Of a DNA stretch of 64,000 nucleotides, positions 26,500-34,424 are shown one piece after another (position 1 is the stretch's first letter; every line of letters begins with the position of its first letter). The position numbers and the translations under genes were made by a program. Origin of the DNA: Geomobilimonas luticola (GTDB lineage: Bacteria; Desulfobacterota; Desulfuromonadia; Geobacterales; Geobacteraceae); the NCBI RefSeq assembly GCF_018476905.1, contig NZ_JAHCVK010000004.1:124001-188000 (forward strand), given 5' to 3'. The notes beneath the pieces were generated by a model. It saw only the letters and a program-made list of their open reading frames with translations. It ran no database searches and was not told the DNA's origin.

Positions 26500-27042
26500 T
26501 CATCGTGCCAGCCCCCCCTCTCCTCGCGGGATAAATTTCAGGGCTGCCGAATTCATGCAGTAGCGGAGCCCCGTCGGTTTTGGCCCGTCGTTGAAAACAT
26601 GACCCAGGTGGGCATCGCAGCGGGCACAGATCACCTCGGTCCGACGCATGAAAAAGGAGCGATCCTCGACGGTGCGGATGTTGTCCGGAGCGACCGGCTG
26701 CCAGAAGCTGGGCCATCCGGTTCCCGATTCGTACTTGGCCTGGGAGCTGAACAGATCCAGATCGCAGCAGATGCAACGGTAGATCCCCTCTGCGTGGTTG
26801 TTCCAGTATTCATTCTTGTAGGCAGGTTCGGTCCCTCCCTTCCGGGCAACCTTGAACTGTTCAGGAGTGAGCTGCTTGCGCCACTCCGCATCGCTCTTGA
26901 CTACCTTGTCCGTCATGACGTACCCCCCCTTGGCCACCGAATAAAGCCGGATTTGCCCCCCCTTCTGCTGGGCCGCCACCGTTGCCGTACCGGCCATGAC
27001 CGTGCAGAGCGTAATCACCGCAACCATTTTCCCCATTCCCAT
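26500..27042 (-). CDS. msrB: Peptide-methionine (R)-S-oxide reductase, exported
   Basis: 180 residues. Reduces methionine-R-sulfoxide in oxidised proteins. A signal peptide (about 1-25, ending ATVAAQQ) puts it in the periplasm. Zinc ligands are the CICC and CARC pairs, and the catalytic Cys is in [11 protein letters not shown]. The GTG at 27051 lies inside the AAGGTGA ribosome site, so the ATG at 27042 is the probable start. MsrB enzymes are often fused to MsrA; this one is alone. A role in repairing envelope proteins, such as cytochromes, is a fair inference. Confidence 0.93.
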   Translation of the reverse strand: MGMGKMVAVITLCTVMAGTATVAAQQKGGQIRLYSVAKGGYVMTDKVVKSDAEWRKQLTPEQFKVARKGGTEPAYKNEYWNNHAEGIYRCICCDLDLFSSQAKYESGTGWPSFWQPVAPDNIRTVEDRSFFMRRTEVICARCDAHLGHVFNDGPKPTGLRYCMNSAALKFIPRGEGGLAR

Positions 27043-27144
27043 GGTCGTCACCTTTCGTCGGCGGGATGTAATCTATGGCTAATTACCCCATGAGCATACA
27101 TTCATTCCACGCCGACTTCAAATTTTTTCCCATTCATTACCGGC

Positions 27145-27178
27145 ATTTGACATTGCTGTAACACGGGTGGTCTAAGGT
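27145..27178 (+). promoter_or_regulatory. Putative Pho box and promoter of the psiE-like gene
   Basis: ATTTGAC-ATTG-CTGTAAC (27145-27162) has the 11-base period and the CTGTAAC half-site of the pstS box. TAAGGT (27173-27178) lies ten bases on, where a -10 would be. If right, transcription starts near 27185 and a start codon at 27177 is excluded. Confidence 0.55.
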
Positions 27179-27215
27179 GACGTCTATTAACAGGGAGGAA
27201 ACATGTGGAAAGAAG

Positions 27216-27641
27216 ATGTCATCGATCTTGAAACTGGCGCGTTTTTTCGAAATCTCGGCCCGGGTTCTGCTGAGCCTGCTTATCACTGCCATACTGGTGG
27301 CAATCCTGGCAGGCACACTCTACACCTTTTACGACCTGCGGCTGGTACTCATGAGCGATTTCCATGGTGCCTTCCGGACCATTCTCGTCGACCTTCTGAC
27401 CGTCCTGGCACTGGTGGAGGTCCTCCGGACAACCCTGGCATACTTTTCTGAAGGACGGGTCAAGGTGACCTATATCATCGACACGGTCATCGTGACGGTC
27501 CTCACGGAGGTAATGGCATTCTGGTACCGGGAAATGGGATGGGAGAAACTCGCCATGGTGATCGTGCTGGTCCTTTCCCTAGCCCTGGTCCGCATCATCG
27601 CCGTACGCTTCTCCCCCCGGCGTGCCCGGGAAGAATTCTAG
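27216..27641 (+). CDS. PsiE-like phosphate-starvation-inducible membrane protein
   Basis: 141 residues from the ATG at 27216, with four hydrophobic segments (VLLSLLITAILVAILAGTL; ILVDLLTVLALVEVL; IDTVIVTVLTEVMAF; LAMVIVLVLSLALVRIIAV). The pattern FRTILVDLLTVLALVEVLRT ... YIIDTVIVTVLTEVMAFWYR is that of the PsiE family, a phosphate-starvation protein of unknown activity. Start choice: GTG at 27177 lies in the presumed -10; the strong GGGAGG site belongs to an ATG at 27203 in a different frame; the ATG at 27216 has only a weak purine run. Its position before pst, with a Pho box, supports phosphate control. Confidence 0.7.
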   Translation: MSSILKLARFFEISARVLLSLLITAILVAILAGTLYTFYDLRLVLMSDFHGAFRTILVDLLTVLALVEVLRTTLAYFSEGRVKVTYIIDTVIVTVLTEVMAFWYREMGWEKLAMVIVLVLSLALVRIIAVRFSPRRAREEF

Positions 27642-27662
27642 CACGTTGCGGGAATTTTCCCA

Positions 27663-27709
27663 CTGTTCAGCAAGCTGTGACACAGCTGTAACATTGATCT
27701 GGGTAGTAT
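27663..27709 (+). promoter_or_regulatory. Pho box and promoter of pstSCAB-phoU
   Basis: CTGTGAC-ACAG-CTGTAAC (27675-27692) is close to the classical Pho box, with half-sites 11 bases apart, and CTGTTCA (27663-27669) lies upstream as a possible third half. The -10 TAGTAT (27704-27709) starts 12 bases after the box, with no separate -35, the normal layout of a PhoB-activated promoter. Confidence 0.75.
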
Positions 27710-27752
27710 GTTCCCAGACAAGACAACAACCGACAGAAGGAGACATGTACCC

Positions 27753-28784
27753 ATGCTCAAGAATGTTCGCAAAAGCCTGCTTGCCCTGGCCATCATGGCG
27801 GCAACCGCAGTGGCGGGTCAGGCCTCGGCCGAAACCCTCGTCAACGGCGCCGGCGCCACCTTCCCTTACCCCATCTACTCCAAATGGTTCAGTGAGTACG
27901 CCAAGGTCGACCCCAGCGTGAAATTCAACTACCAGTCCATCGGCAGCGGCGGCGGCATCAAGCAGATCACCGCCCAGACCGTCGATTTCGGCGCCAGCGA
28001 CAAGTTCCTCTCCGATGCGGAGCTGAAAGCCGCCCCCGGCAAGCTCATTCACATTCCGACCGTCATGGGGGCAGTCGTTGTCATTTACAACATTCCCGGC
28101 GTACCCAAGGGGCTCAAACTCTCCTCCGAGGACGTGGCAGACATCTTCCTCGGCAAGATCACCAAATGGAACGACCCGAAGATCGCTAACGACAACCCGG
28201 GAGTGAAACTCCCCGACCAGCCGATCGTCGTGGTGCACCGGTCCGACGGAAGCGGCACCACGAGCATCTTCACCGACTACCTCTCCGGCGTGAACGCCGA
28301 CTGGAAAAGCAAGGTCGGCACCGGTTCGTCGGTCAAGTGGCCGGTCGGGCTCGGCGGCAAGGGTAACGAAGGGGTCGCCGGCCAGGTAAAGAACACCAAA
28401 TACGCTATCGGCTACGCGGAACTGGCTTATGCCTTTGAAAACAAGCTCACCTACGCCACCCTGAAGAACAGGAGCGGCCAGTTCGTCGAGCCCTCCATCA
28501 AGTCCACCAGCGCCGCAGCGGCGGCAGCGGCAAAGCAGATGCCGGCCGACTATCGCATTTCCCTGGTGAACCAGCCGGGCAAGGAGGCCTACCCTATCGT
28601 CGGCTTCACCTGGCTCCTGGTCTACGAGCAGCAGAAGGACAAGGCCAAGGGGAAGAAGCTGGTGGAATTCCTGGAGTGGTCCCTGCACAAGGGACAGAAA
28701 ATGGCCAGCGGCCTCCTCTACGCACCGCTGCCGGAAAACGTCCAGAAAATGGTGGGAAAGACCATCAAGACCATCAAATACTAA
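27753..28784 (+). CDS. pstS: Periplasmic phosphate-binding protein
   Basis: 343 residues. Signal peptide at 1-28 (ending AGQASAE), then the PstS fold: TLVNGAGATFPYPIYSKWF, QSIGSGGGIKQITAQTVDFG (phosphate loop), VVHRSDGSGTTSIFTDYL (second phosphate loop with the Arg and Asp contacts) and GYAELAYAFEN. Delivers phosphate to PstCA. Start: AAGGAG is 10 bases before the ATG at 27753, whereas the ATG at 27745 is only two bases from it and out of frame. A terminator hairpin follows, probably so that pstS is made in excess. Confidence 0.95.
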   Translation: MLKNVRKSLLALAIMAATAVAGQASAETLVNGAGATFPYPIYSKWFSEYAKVDPSVKFNYQSIGSGGGIKQITAQTVDFGASDKFLSDAELKAAPGKLIHIPTVMGAVVVIYNIPGVPKGLKLSSEDVADIFLGKITKWNDPKIANDNPGVKLPDQPIVVVHRSDGSGTTSIFTDYLSGVNADWKSKVGTGSSVKWPVGLGGKGNEGVAGQVKNTKYAIGYAELAYAFENKLTYATLKNRSGQFVEPSIKSTSAAAAAAAKQMPADYRISLVNQPGKEAYPIVGFTWLLVYEQQKDKAKGKKLVEFLEWSLHKGQKMASGLLYAPLPENVQKMVGKTIKTIKY

Positions 28785-28805
28785 CCCGGATTGCTCTGTG
28801 ATTCA

Positions 28806-28851
28806 GCCCGGCCGGCGTGCTTGTCCCCTTCGCCCAGGCCGGGCCTTTTTA
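28806..28851 (+). terminator. Terminator between pstS and pstC
   Basis: GCCCGGCC (28806-28813) pairs with GGCCGGGC (28837-28844) and a TTTTT run follows. Its place within the operon suggests partial termination, giving more pstS than pstCAB mRNA. Confidence 0.8.
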
Positions 28852-28897
28852 CTCCCCTGGCAATCATTACAGCCGGGTTAAGATTCTGCCACAAGAG

Positions 28898-29019
28898 ATC
28901 GGCGACACAGGGAAAACTCCAGTCGCAAGGGAGCGGGAACCGGGAGCAAGGCGTACGGAGGTACGTCGAGCTTTCCGGCCCGCAGCCTGATGCCGCAGAT
29001 GGACTTTTACCGACGCCGC
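28898..29019. repeat. Copy A of a structured dispersed repeat (about 120 bp)
   Basis: About 120 bases homologous to 63859-63981. Shared core: AAGGCGTAC-GGAGGTACGT, then CGGCCCG, then GCCGCAGATGGAC. It folds as a long hairpin: outer stem AAAA.TCCA with TGGA.TTTT, inner stem CCGG with CCGG, tip GCGTAC/GTACGT. It fills the pstS-pstC gap (28861-29031), so it is transcribed within the pst operon. A shadow frame starting at 28990 lies inside it. Confidence 0.85.
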
Positions 29020-29031
29020 CCTGGAGGTACC

Positions 29032-29994
29032 GTGTCCGACGTCACGGCATCACACCGATGGAAAATTGAAAAAGGATTGTCCGGCGACTTCATCTTCAAA
29101 GCCGTGACCGTCCTGTTCGCCTTCAGCATCCTCGTTATTCTCATGCTGATGCTCTACGAAATGGTCTCCCAGAGCCTTCCGTCCCTCAGGAAATTCGGCG
29201 GCCATTTCATTACCGGTATGGAATGGGACGCGGTCCAGGAAAATTTCGGCGCGCTTCCGTTTATCTATGGCTCGGTGGTCTCTTCCATCCTGGCGCTCCT
29301 TCTCGCCACCCCCCTTGCCGTGGGCACGGCCCTGTTCATCACGGAGATCGCCCCCCGCCGCCTGGGAGGGTTCGCCGCATCCCTCGTGGAACTGCTGGCC
29401 GCCATCCCCAGCGTCATCTACGGCCTCTGGGGGATACTGATCATGACCCCCTGGCTGCAGCAGACGGTACAACCGCTTTTGCAGAAATATCTCGGATTCC
29501 TCCCCTTCTTCGATGGACCCGCCTACGGCGTGAGCATGCTGGCAGGGGTGCTGATCCTGATGATCATGGTGGTACCGATCATAACCTCCATAACCAAGGA
29601 GGTTTTAATGGCAGTCCCCCGCAGCCAGCGCGAAGCCGCCATCGCCCTGGGTGCCACCCGCTGGGAAATGATCAGGATGGCCGTGCTCCCCTACGGCAAG
29701 TCCGGCATCCTCGGTGCGGTAATCCTCGGCCTGGGACGGGCAATCGGCGAAACCATGGCGGTGACCATGGTGATCGGCAATAACCCGCAGATATCCCTCT
29801 CCCTCTTCAGTCCCGCCTACACCATGCCGAGCGTCATCGCCAACGAGTTCGCCGAAGCGTCCTCCCCCCTCCACAGTGCGGCCCTCATGAACATCGGCCT
29901 GCTCCTGCTGGTCATCACCCTGATCATCAACGCCCTGGCGCGACTCCTCCTCTGGAGCATGAGCCGCGGGGCAGCACGGGGGACAAAACTGTGA
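29032..29994 (+). CDS. pstC: Phosphate ABC transporter permease PstC
   Basis: 320 residues with six predicted transmembrane helices; one of the two permeases of the high-affinity phosphate ABC transporter. The inner-membrane coupling loop EVLMAVPRSQREAAIALGAT (EAA motif) and GLGRAIGETMAVTMVIGN are typical. The start is the GTG at 29032, preceded by GGAGGTAC; the frame runs back to 28990 but that part lies in the repeat. It overlaps pstA by GTGA. Confidence 0.94.
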   Translation: MSDVTASHRWKIEKGLSGDFIFKAVTVLFAFSILVILMLMLYEMVSQSLPSLRKFGGHFITGMEWDAVQENFGALPFIYGSVVSSILALLLATPLAVGTALFITEIAPRRLGGFAASLVELLAAIPSVIYGLWGILIMTPWLQQTVQPLLQKYLGFLPFFDGPAYGVSMLAGVLILMIMVVPIITSITKEVLMAVPRSQREAAIALGATRWEMIRMAVLPYGKSGILGAVILGLGRAIGETMAVTMVIGNNPQISLSLFSPAYTMPSVIANEFAEASSPLHSAALMNIGLLLLVITLIINALARLLLWSMSRGAARGTKL

Positions 29995-30881
29995 ACGTCA
30001 TGACTTCAATCGACCGGTCCGCCGCAGAACAGCGCAACACCATGCGCTCGCTCCCCCTGCGCAACACCAAAAACACCATCATGACCCTGTTGATGGGAGG
30101 GGCGCTGCTGGCGGTCCTCTTCCCCCTCGGGCTCATCTTCGTCCATATCGTGAAGATGGGGCTGAGCGCCATCAGCCTCGACTTCTTCCTCCACATTCCG
30201 CGGCCGACCGGTGAAGTTGGGGGGGGGATGGCCAACGGCATGGTCGGCTCCATGGTCCTCATCGCCATGGCCTCCCTGATGGGGATTCCGGTCGGTATTT
30301 TCGGCGCCATCTATCTCTCCGAATACGGCGGCTCCCGCATCTCGACGGTAATCCGGTTCTGCGCCGACGTCCTCTCCGGCATACCGTCCATCATCACCGG
30401 CATGGTCGTCTACAGCATGCTGGTGGTGCCGATGAAGGGGTTTTCCGCACTTGCCGGCGCCTTCGCCCTCGCCCTCATCATGATCCCCATTGTGCTCAGG
30501 ACCACCGAGGAACAGCTGAAAATGGTCCCCACTTCCCTGCGGGAGGCATCCCTTGCCCTGGGGGTCCCCCTTTGGCGCACCACCCTCAAGGTGACGCTCC
30601 GGAGCGCCCTGACCGGCGTGATGACCGGCATCCTGCTGGCTATAGCCCGCATTGCGGGTGAAACGGCTCCGCTTCTCTTCACGGCGCTGGGAAACCAGTT
30701 CTGGAGCAGCAAGCTGACCCAGCCAATCGCAGCACTGCCGCTCCAGATATTCAGCTTCGCCATAGCACCCTACGACGACTGGCACCGGCTGGCCTGGGCC
30801 GGCGCGCTGGTGCTTGTCGTGACCATGTTCGCCCTGAGCCTGACGGCGCGGTATTTCGGCAGGAGCGGGCACAAAAACTAG
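29991..30881 (+). CDS. pstA: Phosphate ABC transporter permease PstA
   Basis: 296 residues with six transmembrane helices and the EAA-type loop EEQLKMVPTSLREASLALGV followed by ARIAGETAPLLFTALGN. Pairs with PstC in the inner membrane. Start GTG at 29991 overlaps the pstC stop; a GGGGGA site precedes it, and ATG at 30000 is a second possibility. Confidence 0.94.
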   Translation: MNVMTSIDRSAAEQRNTMRSLPLRNTKNTIMTLLMGGALLAVLFPLGLIFVHIVKMGLSAISLDFFLHIPRPTGEVGGGMANGMVGSMVLIAMASLMGIPVGIFGAIYLSEYGGSRISTVIRFCADVLSGIPSIITGMVVYSMLVVPMKGFSALAGAFALALIMIPIVLRTTEEQLKMVPTSLREASLALGVPLWRTTLKVTLRSALTGVMTGILLAIARIAGETAPLLFTALGNQFWSSKLTQPIAALPLQIFSFAIAPYDDWHRLAWAGALVLVVTMFALSLTARYFGRSGHKN

Positions 30882-30940
30882 CACGGAAGAATTACTGTAC
30901 GGAATGCACATAGTCTGCTTCCTCACCACATGAGGTTCCC

Positions 30941-31699
30941 ATGAACAGCAAGGTTAAACTCGACGATCTGAACGTCCATTTCGGCGGCACCCACGCGGTC
31001 AAGGGGGTCACCATCGACTTCCCTGCCAACAGCGTCACCGCCATCATTGGCCCCTCCGGCTGCGGCAAGTCCACGGTCCTGCGCGCCATCAACCGGATGC
31101 ACGACATGACCCCCGGCGCCCGGGTCTCCGGCAGGATTCTCCTGGACGAAACCGACATCTACGGGCGGGGTGTGGACCCGGTCGCCATCCGGCGCAGGAT
31201 CGGCATGGTGTTCCAGAAACCGAACCCCTTCCCTGCCATGTCGATCCATGATAATGTGATTGCCGGCTACAAGCTGAACGGCCGGATGCGCCGGGACGAG
31301 GCCGACGAGATCGTCGAAACGAGCCTGCAGCGGGTCGCCCTCTGGGACGAGGTAAAGGACCGCCTGAAGAGCAACGCCATGGAGCTTTCGGGGGGACAGC
31401 AGCAGCGGCTCTGTATAGCCCGTACCATCGCCGTCCGACCGGATGTGATCCTGATGGACGAGCCCGCCTCGGCCCTCGACCCGATCTCCACCCTCAAGAT
31501 CGAAGAACTGATCGAGGAACTGAAGGAGCGGTACACCATCATCATCGTCACCCACAACATGCAGCAGGCCGCCCGAGTCTCCGACGTCACCGCCTTCTTT
31601 TACCTGGGGGAACTGATCGAATGCGACGTCACGAAGAAGATCTTCACCACGCCGGACAGGAAGCAGACGGAAGACTACATTACGGGAAGATTCGGGTAA
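30941..31699 (+). CDS. pstB: Phosphate ABC transporter ATP-binding protein
   Basis: 252 residues. Complete ABC ATPase: Walker [19 protein letters not shown]-loop [18 protein letters not shown] (the PstB-specific PNPFP), signature [16 protein letters not shown], Walker [16 protein letters not shown] and H-loop ITHNMQ-type [13 protein letters not shown]. Powers uptake through PstCA. Ribosome site GAGG five bases before the ATG at 30941. Confidence 0.97.
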   Translation: MNSKVKLDDLNVHFGGTHAVKGVTIDFPANSVTAIIGPSGCGKSTVLRAINRMHDMTPGARVSGRILLDETDIYGRGVDPVAIRRRIGMVFQKPNPFPAMSIHDNVIAGYKLNGRMRRDEADEIVETSLQRVALWDEVKDRLKSNAMELSGGQQQRLCIARTIAVRPDVILMDEPASALDPISTLKIEELIEELKERYTIIIVTHNMQQAARVSDVTAFFYLGELIECDVTKKIFTTPDRKQTEDYITGRFG

Positions 31700-31704
31700 A
31701 TACA

Positions 31705-31797
31705 GGGACCGGGGACCCGGGACCGGTAACAACCAAAAGCGATTAATCCAGAGAGGTTGGGTATGGGGTTTCGGTCTTACCGATTCCTGGTCCCTGA
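31705..31797. repeat. Imperfect inverted repeat between pstB and phoU
   Basis: CAGGGACC (31705-31712), followed by a GGGGACCCGGGACCGG run, faces GGTCCCTG (31790-31797), with GGTAA... and ...TTACC also loosely paired. It fills most of the 119-base gap in the operon and could act as an RNA-stabilising or processing hairpin. Confidence 0.4.
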
Positions 31798-31818
31798 TCA
31801 CCAATCACGGAGTTTAAT

Positions 31819-32490
31819 ATGGAACGGGAACATTTCAGCAGACAGTACGACGCGGAACTCAACATCATCCGGGAAAAGCTCCTGGAGATGGGGGGGAAGG
31901 TGGAGGTGATGCTGGTCAACGCCATGAAGGCCCTGGTGGAGCGTGACACGGCACTGGCCGAGCGAACCATCGCCTTCGACCATGAGGTCAACACCCTGGA
32001 GATGGAGATCGACGACAAGTGCCTGGAGGTCCTGGCCCGGCGCCAGCCGGCCGGCCGTGACCTCCGCTTCATCACCCTCGCCTTCAAGATCGTCACCGAT
32101 CTGGAACGGATCGGCGACCAGTGCGCCAACATCGCCAAGCGGGCGCGGGAGCTCAATGCCGAGCCCCCCCTCAAGCCCTACATCGACCTCCCCCGCATGG
32201 CCCACTGCGCCATAGGAATGGTAAAGGAAGCACTGGACTCCTTCGTCAGGGGGGATGACGAACTTGCCGTGAAGGTCTGCAAGGACGACGAGTTCGTAGA
32301 CCAACTGAACGAGCAGATCCAGCGGGAACTCCTCACCTTCATGATCGAGGACCCGTCAACCATCTCCCGTGCCATCAAGGTGAACCACATCTCCAAGTGC
32401 ATCGAAAGAATCGCCGACCACGCCACCAATGTGGCGGAGATGGTCATCTTCATGGTCAAGGGAAAGGATATCCGCCACACCATCGCCTGA
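31819..32490 (+). CDS. phoU: Phosphate transport system regulatory protein PhoU
   Basis: 223 residues, two PhoU helical bundles (about 10-105 and 115-215) with the metal-binding patterns EHEVNTLEMEIDDKCLEV-like (DHEVNTLEMEIDD) and ERIGDQCANIAKRA, repeated as ERIADHATNVAEMV. It links Pst to PhoR, keeping PhoR in its phosphatase state when phosphate is plentiful. Last gene of the pst operon, followed by a hairpin. Confidence 0.95.
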   Translation: MEREHFSRQYDAELNIIREKLLEMGGKVEVMLVNAMKALVERDTALAERTIAFDHEVNTLEMEIDDKCLEVLARRQPAGRDLRFITLAFKIVTDLERIGDQCANIAKRARELNAEPPLKPYIDLPRMAHCAIGMVKEALDSFVRGDDELAVKVCKDDEFVDQLNEQIQRELLTFMIEDPSTISRAIKVNHISKCIERIADHATNVAEMVIFMVKGKDIRHTIA

Positions 32491-32493
32491 CAT

Positions 32494-32536
32494 CTTCCCC
32501 CCTGGGACGCGCCGGCCGGTGCGTCCCAGGGGGAAG
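32494..32536 (+). terminator. Strong hairpin after phoU
   Basis: A stem of about 16 base pairs (CTTCCCCC.TGGGACGC with GCGTCCCAGGGGGAAG, one C bulged) around GCCGGCCGGT. There is no following T run, so it may be a 3' stabilising or Rho-assisted structure instead of a classical terminator. Confidence 0.7.
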
Positions 32537-32836
32537 AAACTCTCCGTCATTTCCCAACCGACTCGGCGTACATTTTGCTTTCCTTTTGACAGGGGCACCT
32601 GTCGACCTGTCAGCACCGCATGCCGACCGTGCAATCATGCGGGATTCGACGCATCGGCCCCCCGCCATATTTTCAGCCAATTCTAATATATTCCGTCATT
32701 TCGCCAATCGGTCCCGGCCAATCCGGGCATCCCGTTTCGCCCTTCTCGGCCGCGGGAATTAACCTATTTTTATTTTTCGTTTTGTTTGGTAGAGTAGGGA
32801 CTCTTTTTGCAGCTCACGTGTCGAGAGAGGGATGCC
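32537..32836. other. Intergenic region without a recognisable gene
   Basis: 300 bases between the phoU hairpin and the DUF4388 gene. A small hairpin GACAGG-GGCA-CCTGTC lies at about 32587-32602 and the final 60 bases are T-rich, probably containing the promoter of the roadblock pair. No RNA gene or convincing small ORF seen. Confidence 0.4.
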
Positions 32837-33556
32837 ATGGCGCAGGAAACACCTCAAAAATCCCCGACCGGCTTCGCCGGGTCGGTCGATGGCCTTCAAC
32901 TGGCAGATGTCCTGCAACTGAAAGGACACAACCGGTTTTCAGGCTGCATTACCGTGGAATACGGGACCGCGCAGGGGATGATCTTTTTCCGCGACGGCGA
33001 GATCATCCATGCGGAGCAGGGGAAAGCGACGGGGGTAACGGCCTTTAACGCCATCATCTGCTGGCCCGGGGGAAAGTTTGCCATCCAGCCGAAGGTGACC
33101 ACCACCAGCCGCACCATCACGGAAAGCCTGAACTATCTCCTCCTGGAAGCCCACCGGCTCATGGACGAAGCACAGGCCGGCATCCGGCAGCCGCAGCCGG
33201 AGCCTCAGCAGGAAAGCAGACGGTCGCTCCCCGGCATCGCAGAACGGGCACTGGCCGTGCCCGGCGTTACGTACGCCGTCGTTACCGACAGTAGCGGCGT
33301 TCCCCAGCAGGATGGTACCTTCGAGGCAGAGTCCCTGGCCCGCCAAGGAATGGCCTTGACCCGGATCGGCAACAGCCTGGGGGGGTTGTTCGGCGTCGGA
33401 GCGGTTAAATCCGCAGCCTGGCAGGGGGGAAACTACCAGTTGCTCCTGTTCGAAGCACGGAACAATTACCTGTGCGTGGCGGTCCAGGGTTCCAGCCAGC
33501 TCGGGCAGGTGGAAACCGACCTCCGGGCGGCGCTCACCGCCAGGAAGCAGGGGTAA
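32837..33556 (+). CDS. DUF4388 (PatA N-terminal-like) plus roadblock/LC7-like protein
   Basis: 239 residues. The N-terminus (about 12-120; GSVDGLQLADVLQLKGHNRF, GMIFFRDGEIIHAEQGKATG, AFNAIICWPGGKFAIQP) is the DUF4388 domain, usually found in signalling proteins of Myxococcota and Desulfuromonadota. After a Gln/Pro-rich linker the C-terminus (about 145-237; AVPGVTYAVVTDSSGVPQQD) looks like a roadblock/LC7 fold, the regulator family of Ras-like GTPases. The ATG at 32837 is preceded by GAGAGAGG. The next gene starts two bases after its stop. Confidence 0.75.
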   Translation: MAQETPQKSPTGFAGSVDGLQLADVLQLKGHNRFSGCITVEYGTAQGMIFFRDGEIIHAEQGKATGVTAFNAIICWPGGKFAIQPKVTTTSRTITESLNYLLLEAHRLMDEAQAGIRQPQPEPQQESRRSLPGIAERALAVPGVTYAVVTDSSGVPQQDGTFEAESLARQGMALTRIGNSLGGLFGVGAVKSAAWQGGNYQLLLFEARNNYLCVAVQGSSQLGQVETDLRAALTARKQG

Positions 33557-33558
33557 CC

Positions 33559-34248
33559 ATGAAAGAAATCCTTCATCAGGTGAACGGCGTGCCCGAAGTT
33601 GTCGGCAGCCTGGTGTGCGACACCACGGGCCAGGTCCTGGGCCACGACTTTCCGCCGCTGTTCGACGTGGCCATCGTCCAGAAGGCGGCATCACTTCTTA
33701 CCGACAGCTCCCTCCCCCTGCAGAACGGCACCGCCATGAGCGGCATGCTCGACCTCCGGTACAGCGACGGGCGGATCATCGCCCGTGAATTGCACGGGGG
33801 GCTCCTCATGGTGCTTTGCACCAAGGCCGTCAACCTGGCGATGCTGAATATCTCCCTCAACGTTGCCAAAGCCAAACTGGAGCAGCTTCTCCCCTCCACC
33901 GCAGATACTGCTGCACAAACAACGACCACCACACCGGCCAGCACAGGTGAGGGGGCCCTTGTCGCCTGCCGGCTGGAGAGCAGCGCAGCCAGCCGCGGCT
34001 TCAACGAACTCGGCATGGTCGGCATGAACCATCTCACCGCCCGCCAGATCGGCGACCGCCACCAGTGCGGATCATTCAAGAAAGTGACCATCGCCAACCA
34101 GAAAAACGGCACGACCGGCACCTTCCCGGTCATGCTCATCAATGACGAAACGAATCAGTACGACGACATGCTCATTCTCAGCCCCGCCATCGAGAAAAAG
34201 CTCGGTGCCGCCGCGGGCGATCCGCTGGTCGTGACGCCGATTACCTGA
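33559..34248 (+). CDS. Roadblock/LC7-domain protein with unique C-terminal domain
   Basis: 229 residues. N-terminal roadblock/LC7 domain (about 1-115: MKEILHQVNGVPEVVGSLVC, ELHGGLLMVLCTKAVNLAML), a Thr/Ala-rich linker (TTTTTPASTGE), and a C-terminal region (about 140-229; HQCGSFKKVTIANQKNG, MLINDETNQYDDMLILSP) I do not recognise. Roadblock proteins such as MglB act on small GTPases, but no GTPase lies nearby. It is translationally coupled to the gene before it. Confidence 0.7.
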   Translation: MKEILHQVNGVPEVVGSLVCDTTGQVLGHDFPPLFDVAIVQKAASLLTDSSLPLQNGTAMSGMLDLRYSDGRIIARELHGGLLMVLCTKAVNLAMLNISLNVAKAKLEQLLPSTADTAAQTTTTTPASTGEGALVACRLESSAASRGFNELGMVGMNHLTARQIGDRHQCGSFKKVTIANQKNGTTGTFPVMLINDETNQYDDMLILSPAIEKKLGAAAGDPLVVTPIT

Positions 34249-34327
34249 AAAAGCCCCCACCTTCGTGCCGTGCGCCCGCAGGCCTGCGCCGGGGCGCCGG
34301 CCGCCTGCGGCCTACCCCAATTGGCAG

Positions 34328-34356
34328 TTGACATCCATCACCCCCGCAAATTAAAG
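34328..34356 (+). promoter_or_regulatory. Candidate promoter of the S41 peptidase gene
   Basis: TTGACA (34328-34333), 17-base spacer, TTAAAG (34351-34356). The preceding 60 bases after the roadblock gene include GC-rich palindromes CGCAGGCCTGCG and GGCCGCCTGCGGCC that may terminate the upstream transcript. The -10 match is poor. Confidence 0.4.
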
Positions 34357-34424
34357 TGACAGAAACCCATCTACACCTGCCGTATCCGAAATAACGGGGC
34401 AGTTCACCAGGAGGCATTGGCTTC

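Noticed and set aside
27203-27451. 82-codon frame with good ribosome site overlapping the psiE-like gene
   Set aside because: The translation has no hydrophobic or known pattern, while the overlapping frame encodes a PsiE-like four-helix protein. Recorded as a start-site oddity instead.
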